This document shows positions 57,147 through 64,000 of a stretch of DNA of 64,000 nucleotides, one piece after another; the first letter of the stretch is position 1; every line of letters starts with the position of its first letter. The notes beneath the pieces are model-generated. The model saw only the letters and a list, made by a program, of their open reading frames with translations. It ran no database searches and was not told where the DNA came from. The position numbers were made by a program, and so were the translations under genes. Source of the stretch: Artocarpus heterophyllus (taxonomy: Eukaryota; Streptophyta; Magnoliopsida; Rosales; Moraceae); NCBI GenBank assembly GCA_025403435.1, contig CM046341.1, forward strand, positions 11,555,219-11,619,218. Reading direction: 5' to 3'.

Positions 57147-60100
57147 TGAGATCGTACTCTTTTTGTTGTTGAAAAAACTCGAGAGAGTTTGAGGCTTTTT
57201 TTTGCCTCTCTGTTTGTAGTGGAGAAACAGAAAGAAAACGGAAGCTTTTGTAGCTTTCTTAAAATCTAATTCGAATGAAATCGGGAAACTAGATTTTTTT
57301 TTTTTTTTGAGGGAGGGAAACTAGAGTTTTATCAAGATTGCGTTAAAAAAGATATTATAATTCTAGATCATTGAATCACATTAAAAAAAAGTATTGAACA
57401 CTATATGGATTTTGCTAGGGATTTTGATGTAACTAATATTATGATAATTTAATTTAATTTTGCTTTCAAAGAATTAATTTGTCTAAAAGCTTTTTATTCA
57501 TGATTGTTGTTAATTTTACTATTCTTAATGCATTTGAATATCTTATCAATTTTTAAATTTTTTTGAAGATCTAAATTGAAACCCAAGAAACAAAAACTTT
57601 AGAATATAGTAAATTAACCATAACACGCATGCAACTCACAAAACGTAATGAGATTTTAAGGCAGTGGAATTCATATTAAGCGATAGTGGGTTTATGTGCT
57701 AAAGATATTTTTAATATCATCCCAAGATAGAATATTAAATAAATTACGGGTTCTTATTCTAATTCATGAATAATAGGTGATATTAATAAGAATAATTAAT
57801 TAAATTAGATTTGATAAAATAGGAAACCCTAATCTTCTATTTATTTGAGTGTCTGTTATTTATTTGAGCTATCATGTATATTTTATTTTATTATTTTCTA
57901 TATTATTTTTTATTGTTCAAATTATTTTAGAGTTAACCAATTTCACAACTTAACTCTGCAATCCTTTGGAAACGATACTCTACTCTAAACTATATTACTT
58001 GATACGATTTATGCACCTCCAAAAATACACATAAAACTTTTGGCCCTATTGGTGAAAGGAATGATAAATTTGCTTTGCTTGTTAGAAATTAGAAATTATG
58101 CTATTGTTGTGTCGCCCAAGATGTTTCTTTAAACGCTAACATTTGTAGTATAGAAGGGGTTGTCGTATTCGTAATAGGGTGAAAATTTTCCAATTCAGGG
58201 GGCTGATAAAAATAAATGTTTAAAAAAGGCAAGTGGTTTTTCCAAACAAAGTTTAAAATAAAATAAATATTTTTTGTGGTTTTTTATTTAAAATTTAAAA
58301 CATAAAATTAACAAAGTAAGGTTTCGAAAATCACTCATATGTTTTGTAACCTATATGGAAATTAACTCAAAATAATAATTGTCTAAAGGAATTGATTTAT
58401 TATATCTTTTTCCGTTAATAGCAGGAACATTTACTTTTTTTATAAGTAAACCTTAAACGGCAATATAACAAGCTATAATGTAGTAAAGGTTTTCCTACAA
58501 AAGTAGATAAATAATCATCTTTCACTAATGATTTGGTGCACTAACCATAAAAATTATAACCGTTGTCACTATAATTATAATTAACATAATTTTGAGATAA
58601 AAAAGATAATAACAAATCAAAATTAATATATTTTAATAGAATAAATTTTTACATTAATTCTGGCAGAACCTTGTCCTATTAAATGGTTTAAGAATATATT
58701 ATGTCATCTTTGGTCGACAATAAATCAAGCATTACTAAACATTTTCTGTGCTAGTTCATGTCATAATGCAGCAACAACTCAACTTAATAAACATGCATGA
58801 TTTCAGTATTATTAATATTAATTATGCAACACAATTAAATTACATAAAGAAAGCATGACCGAATGTATGTAAGAATTGGACAACATAATAATATTAACAA
58901 TAATGACTAAAAACATAGAAAATATAATTTATTCTATAAAAATATAAGCATTAAAGCACAAATATAGAGTTAAAAATCGTACCAGAATACTATATGTATA
59001 AGATCATCTTTCTGTCTCATCAAACTTTCTACATTAATTTAAGCATTATTTTATCATTTTTAATGAAGTTGAAGGAGTATCCTAACAGCATCTCCTCCTA
59101 AAACTAAAGGGGATACCATTGAGCTAGAAGCATAGCAGTTGAAGAAAGTAAGAACTGAAGAGAAGGAAGAAAGGCCAAGAAGGCCGTGTAAAAATAGAAG
59201 GGGGTTTATATAGCGGTACATTTTTACTATTTCTAATATTTTAACAATATTTTTAATATATTTTATTTTATTTTAGTTTTAATTTATTTTTTATTTTTTA
59301 ATCATCCCCCTGTTGCAGCCTTGTAGGATGCAATTGAGAAATGAATGATTTCTTCCATTCTCCGTTCTGATTCGCGCTCAGCATTATGTGTGATTTGGTT
59401 CAAGATCGTGTGTAGTGCATGTAAGTGACCGATGCGTCTAGACCACTAGATTAGCGTGCCCAAGCTGAAGCTAGAGTTGAGATCAAGTCAACAAGAAAAG
59501 AAGTAAAATAGTGGCTACAAACTGTTGGATCGGTCAAAATACTCAGATCGTATGGTAGTTGAAACGCACGTATGTGAACTAGTCTGCACCAAATTCAAGA
59601 GAATCTAAGATAGTGAAGGGTAGCTGGCAACACGCGGACAGTCCGGATTGATTTAGTGACTTGATTGTGCGGTCTAGGGTCTGTTTTTTAAATTTCTTTT
59701 TAAAATTTTGAATTACTTTTGATTTCTTGTGCATTTGAGGTATGTTTTTGCTTGTTTTCAAGCCGTTTTGCTTTGTTTTTCTTACAGATTTCAAATCTAA
59801 AATTTACGAATATACTAAAATTAATTATTTTACAAAAAAAATATTTACAATCATTTAAAAACATTTATTTTACAATAAAACACACAAAACACATTAAAAA
59901 TAAATAAAAACTTTTAAAATTAAAAAACCTTAATAGATATATTATTTCAGACTCAAAAGTATTTTTATAAATTACCAAAAATATTATAAAATATATTTAC
60001 AAATACTTTAAGACTCAAAATAAAATCACACAAATTTATTTTTACGGTATTGATTATTTACATACTAAACGATTATAAAACATACCGAAATAACTCTAAA

Positions 60101-60720
60101 AATTACTAAAAATATGATTAAATATAAAACACACTAAAAACATATTATCAAACACATTTACATACTAAGACATAAAAATACTTATTAACACAAAAATATT
60201 ATTAATTAGAGGATTTAATGAGAAATAAAAGTAAACGATTAAGACTCAAAATAAAATCACACAAATTTATTTTTATGGTATTGATTATTTACAAACTAAA
60301 CGATTATAAAACACACCAAAATAACTCTAAAAATTACTAAAAATATGATTAAATATAAAACACACTAAAAACATATTATCAAACACATTTGCATACTAAG
60401 ACATAAAAATACTTATTAACACAAAATTATTATTAATTAGAGAATTTAATGAGGAATAAAAATATAAATAAATGATTTTATCTTTGAAAAATATACTCTT
60501 TTACAGTCTCATCAGCTATATGACTTAAATCATATGGATATAATTCCACAATTGAACTTCAGTTGCACTTTAAATCATCACTACAAATTTGGTTCAAAGA
60601 AGAATTTCAAACAATATATTGTTTTAGTTGGAAAAAGAAAAGAAAAATTAAAGACGCAGAAATGCATAAAAGTGTAATAAGATGGGTATGATCATCTTAA
60701 TACATGCAAACCCCTAGCTA
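57147..60720. other. Intergenic AT-rich region
   Basis: No gene is recognised. It holds a 231-bp tandem duplication (60013-60474) and a mixed-composition stretch at 59320-59690 that includes GCGGACAGTCCGG. The latter could be part of an unidentified LTR. Confidence 0.6.
60013..60474. repeat. 231-bp tandem duplication
   Basis: Copies start at 60013 and 60244 with ACTCAAAATAAAATCACAC and run almost identically to the GAATTTAATGAG region; only a handful of bases differ. Confidence 0.92.
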
Positions 60721-60723
60721 GTC

Positions 60724-60729
60724 TATAAA
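60724..60729 (+). promoter_or_regulatory. TATA box of the chitinase-like gene
   Basis: TATAAA lies 75 bp before the ATG at 60799, with a leader containing AAACAACTTC. This is a normal spacing for a plant promoter. Confidence 0.7.
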
Positions 60730-60798
60730 CACCCATGAGATAACTCCCATTAAGCACACTACTATTCTCAAACAACTTCTTATAAAAAGAAAGGAATA

Positions 60799-63275
60799 AT
60801 GAAGTTGAAAACTCTTCTAATCATTTTGTCTTTAGGTTTTTTGCTAGGAGTCGTCTCTGCAAAAGATCAAGAAAGATCAGATCACAAATGCGGACCAGCC
60901 TTTGACAATCCTCCCTGTGAGCTAGGAAGATGTTGCAGTAAATTAGGGTGGTGTGGTGATGGTATCGATTACTGTTACCTGCATAATTGCCATTACCAAT
61001 GTTGGTTCCCGTCTCTCCCTTCTGCAATTCCACTTCCAAATGGCAATAACGCTATTAGCAAGATCATAAGTAAATCAGTCTTTGATGAAATGTTTAAGCA
61101 CAGGAAAGATTGTCCAAGTCAGGGATTCTACAATTACGACGCTTTCATCACAGCGACTGCATCTTTTCCTCGTTTTGGTACTATTGGTGATATTGCAACT
61201 CGTAAAAGGGAGCTCGCAGCTTTGTTTGCTCAAACCTCTCAAGCAACCGCAGGTAGTTTGTCCATTTTCTAAATTATATTCAAGTTGTTATTCGTTACAA
61301 CTAACTTCTTTTTTCACTTTTGAACTAAATATTAACAACTCGCCCACCCTTTAAACATCAATTAAGTAAGTTAGCCTCATTTTCACACTAAATGAGCGAT
61401 GTTAAGTTATTATTAGTTCTTATCAACGTTAATTTAACTGCTCACATATCGCGTCGACTCATCTAAAATGACCCCGAGACAAGGATTGGCGCTTAAAAAA
61501 TTTGACATGGAGCCGTTCAATTAAGAACAACAGTTACAATCAAAGTTATTGTTGTTGGTATTAACAATTGAATTGTTAGATTAGTTTTTTTATTTTTTTT
61601 TAAGGAATTTTGGCGATTACTTAAAATAATTATGTCAGTGCTTGAATGCTGTGTAGGCCAAGGGCTTGATTCACAGGAATGGGGATATTGTCATATGAAT
61701 AAGACCACCAATGGTAATGAGAATGCTTATTGCACGTCCCCTCATTGGCCATGCCCTTCTGGCAAAAAATATAATGGTCGGGGACCCATGCAACTCACTC
61801 AGTAAGTGTCTTATTCCAAAACTGATAATTAAATATAATTGCAAGTGGCAAAAATACAATACTTAATTTCTACGCATACTTATCTCCTATATTTATTGTT
61901 GAAAATTTTTTTCCCCAATTTTGCATCATAAATCTCTCTTTATTAAAATAAAAAATTCAATTTGTTATCACCATTGAAATATTAATAGATCAGAAAAAAG
62001 TTATGTGCGTGAAAATGTGGAGTACTACATGTTTCAGGTGGAAGTTTTTTGGATGGTTAAAACTAATTCATGTACATGTTTATATTTTGGTGTTATATAA
62101 GTCTTAATCTCGCCCATGGTCCCCCAACTTTGTGGTCATTTTATTTTGCTCTTTTGAATTTTTTATAGGTCAATTACATAATTGTATTATTTACTTTTAA
62201 TTATTTTTAAATTTGTCTTTCTGTTTTTAAAAAACTACAAAGTTATCCTTTGAATTTTAAGAACTTATTTCAATTCCATCCCTATGAATAGAAAAAATTA
62301 TGTAAAATAATGTAACTACTATTAAATAATTAAGAAAAAAAAAATTATATATTGAAAACATAAAAGATACTAAAACAAAACATCAAAATTCAAAAATAGA
62401 TCTTAAGCTTCATGACTTTTTAAAATTTGAAATATTTTTTTAAAACTTTGTCCCAAAAAGAAAAATATATTTCATAAAAAATTCAGTTTAAATAAGGGTA
62501 TCATTTTTTATCTCTATTTTTTTGTCCAAAACGTTTGTGAGTAATAAAATTGAAACAACTTTTCAAATTTAAAGGATACATTTGTAATTTATTAAAACAT
62601 AAAGACAAATTATGAAATAATAAATACTATAGGTATAGTTATGTAATTAATCTAATTTTTTAATTAATCTCACTTAACTCCAATTAAAACTTCTGTTAAA
62701 AACTGACAGAAGAGGAGAAGAGTCTCACTCAATCTTTTCTATTAATAGAATTTATGTTTGAAAATAAATTGAGAAATGCCCCATTATAAAATTCAGTAAA
62801 AGCTCTCGCTTTTCAAGATTTAGAGTGTAATTATATAGGAATGACACTAAAGTTGAGGGGACAGAGATGAGGCAAAATTTTTCTAGGTTTATTGGTTCTA
62901 ATCTGGAGTTGGATTATACATTTGACATGTTGATGTGCTCATTCTCTCAGCAATTACAATTACGGGCGTGCTGGTGAAGCTCTTGGACTAGATTTGATAA
63001 ATAATCCTGACTTGCTGGCTACAGACCCAGTTGTATCATTCAAGACAGCCATATGGTTTTGGATGACCAAACATGACAATAAACCTTCCTACCATGATAT
63101 TCTTCTCAACACCCCAAGTTATGGTGTGAACACTGGAAACAAAATCAACAGTTTCGGATATAAAAATGCTGTTGGGTATTATAAGAGGTATTGTGATATG
63201 TTGGGTGTGAGCTATGGAGATAGCTTATTAAATTATTGGTATGATCAAACTCATTTGGAAGTTGTTAGCATCTAA
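60799..63275 (+). CDS. Class I chitinase-like protein (hevein + GH19) lacking both catalytic glutamates
   Basis: Exons 60799-61252, 61657-61801 and 62951-63275 have GT-AG ends and matching phases, giving 307 codons and the two-intron structure usual for class I chitinases. Residues 1-21 are a secretion signal. At 31-68 lies a hevein chitin-binding domain with all eight cysteines (C-x8-C-x4-CC-x5-C-x6-C-x4-C-x3-C). It keeps the sugar-stacking W51 and Y58, but L49 replaces the usual aromatic. The GH19 part follows from about residue 86 ([42 protein letters not shown]). The position of the first catalytic Glu in HETTGG is A149 (QATAG), and the second is K167 (WGYCHMNK). The segment with NGGLECG is also deleted. 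It is probably a secreted chitin-binding lectin or decoy without hydrolase activity. Confidence 0.93.
62164..62660. repeat. Foldback element in intron 2 of the chitinase-like gene
   Basis: The left arm (62168-62290; TCAATTACATAATTGTATTA, AATTTGTCTTTCTGTTTTTA) matches the reverse complement of 62545-62660 (AAACATAAAGACAAATTATG, GTTATGTAATTAATCT) over about 115 bp. The interior is AT-rich and non-coding. It makes up a large part of the 1149-bp intron. Confidence 0.7.
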
Positions 63276-64000
63276 AAGCATCTCCTCCCAGCTACTATAT
63301 GTAGTGTGTCTCCAAAGTATTGTAGCAAGTAAATAAGTGGCTCAACTTAGTGATTTAGGCTTATGGTGAAACAAATGAGCTGCCTATGATGATTATCTCT
63401 CTGCTCCTTCAAAAATGTTCATCTTTATTTCTCAATGAATGACAAGGGGACAGTTGCTAGAAGGCTTGAATTTTTTTTCCGTTTGATTCGTAAGTTTAAA
63501 CTAAAATTCAAATTGAATTAAATTTTTATGAGAAGAAATACTATTTTTTTGAACCGAAACATTTTATTTCATAGCAAAATAAGGTTTGAACCAAAGCTTT
63601 TTAGTTCAAACCTAGGAAACAAACAAGGGCTAGCAAGTTAATTTTGGTTCATAGTTTTGACTTTGAACCACAAGTCCAACCTTTTTCTTATAGTTTTTTG
63701 TTATAAGAATTTGAATTTCTATTCAAACTTATGAACCAACCTGGCTATAAACACCATGTGAAATTACTATTCTCAAATCAACTTTTTCCGATAAAAATTA
63801 GTATAGAATAAAAATATAATTATCGGGCCAGTTTCTATCAATCTTGATGAAATAATGTTCGAGAAAAGGATCGTGCATTAGAATGTGTCACAAATACGAC
63901 CAAGTCCTGGCGAGCAAGACTGTAAATAACTATTGTTGAAGAGCAATTTATTTAGCCAACTGACCACTTACAGCAAATTCTATAGATTCTTTGTTTAACA
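63276..64000. other. Non-coding 3' flank of the chitinase-like gene
   Basis: It contains the 3' UTR and, at 63475-63630, a single copy related to the dimeric repeat at 55099-55315, with CGTTTGATTCG and AACAAACAAGG ends. I see no further gene. Confidence 0.55.

Noticed and set aside
1..64000. CRISPR arrays, tRNA or rRNA genes, organelle DNA
   Set aside because: None seen. Short tandem units near 23930 and 40800 are ordinary duplications, and the sequence has nuclear plant introns and retroelements.

Overview
The window is nuclear DNA from a flowering plant, most likely a core eudicot. This rests on GT-AG introns, AT-rich intergenic DNA, plant-type Ty3/gypsy and Ty1/copia retrotransposons, and plant gene families: AMT1 ammonium transporter, CC-NB-LRR, F-box/DUF295, hevein-type chitinase and SMAP1. 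The species cannot be named from sequence alone.

Layout. 1-14207 is a nested retrotransposon stack. A Tat-lineage Ty3/gypsy element (minus strand) sits in an intron of a DEAD-box helicase gene resembling Arabidopsis RH13. Its 5' LTR was split by a copia element (6595-13827, target duplication CTACT). That copia was in turn split by a 2135-bp solo LTR (8372-10506, target duplication TTGGG). A second copy of the same LTR family, in opposite orientation, truncates the gypsy integrase at 1349. 14323-20402 holds the 3' exons of the helicase gene; its 5' exons lie left of the window, so this intron exceeds 14 kb. 20403-27940 is mostly repeats: MITE-like copies, a copia remnant, a separate LTR and a SINE with clear target duplications. 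28040-29551 is an intronless, GC-rich AMT1 gene. 29552-43900 is gene-poor and contains MITEs, foldback elements, LTR-like pieces and the end of a copia LTR with its primer-binding site. 43970-46759 is a broken RPM1-like CC-NB-LRR gene. 49011-51037 (minus) is a two-exon predicted membrane protein. 54140-54325 is a 61-residue SMAP1-type small acidic protein. 55899-57146 (minus) is an F-box/DUF295 gene. 60799-63275 is a three-exon hevein/GH19 chitinase-like gene.

How the genes relate. These are independent plant genes, not an operon. AMT1, the membrane protein and SMAP1 appear to form a small conserved block: from memory, Arabidopsis AMT1;1 and SMAP1 are neighbours at At4g13510 and At4g13520. 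Here that block has been expanded by repeats and by the dead NLR.

The two most unusual observations are these. (1) The helicase exon after the DEAD motif carries a patchwork insertion built from forward and inverted copies of its own exon. It adds a stop codon, but it also supplies GT...AG ends of a possible new 87-nt intron that would restore the frame exactly. (2) The chitinase-like gene has an intact, correctly phased 307-codon frame, but both catalytic glutamates of GH19 are replaced, suggesting a secreted chitin-binding pseudoenzyme or lectin.
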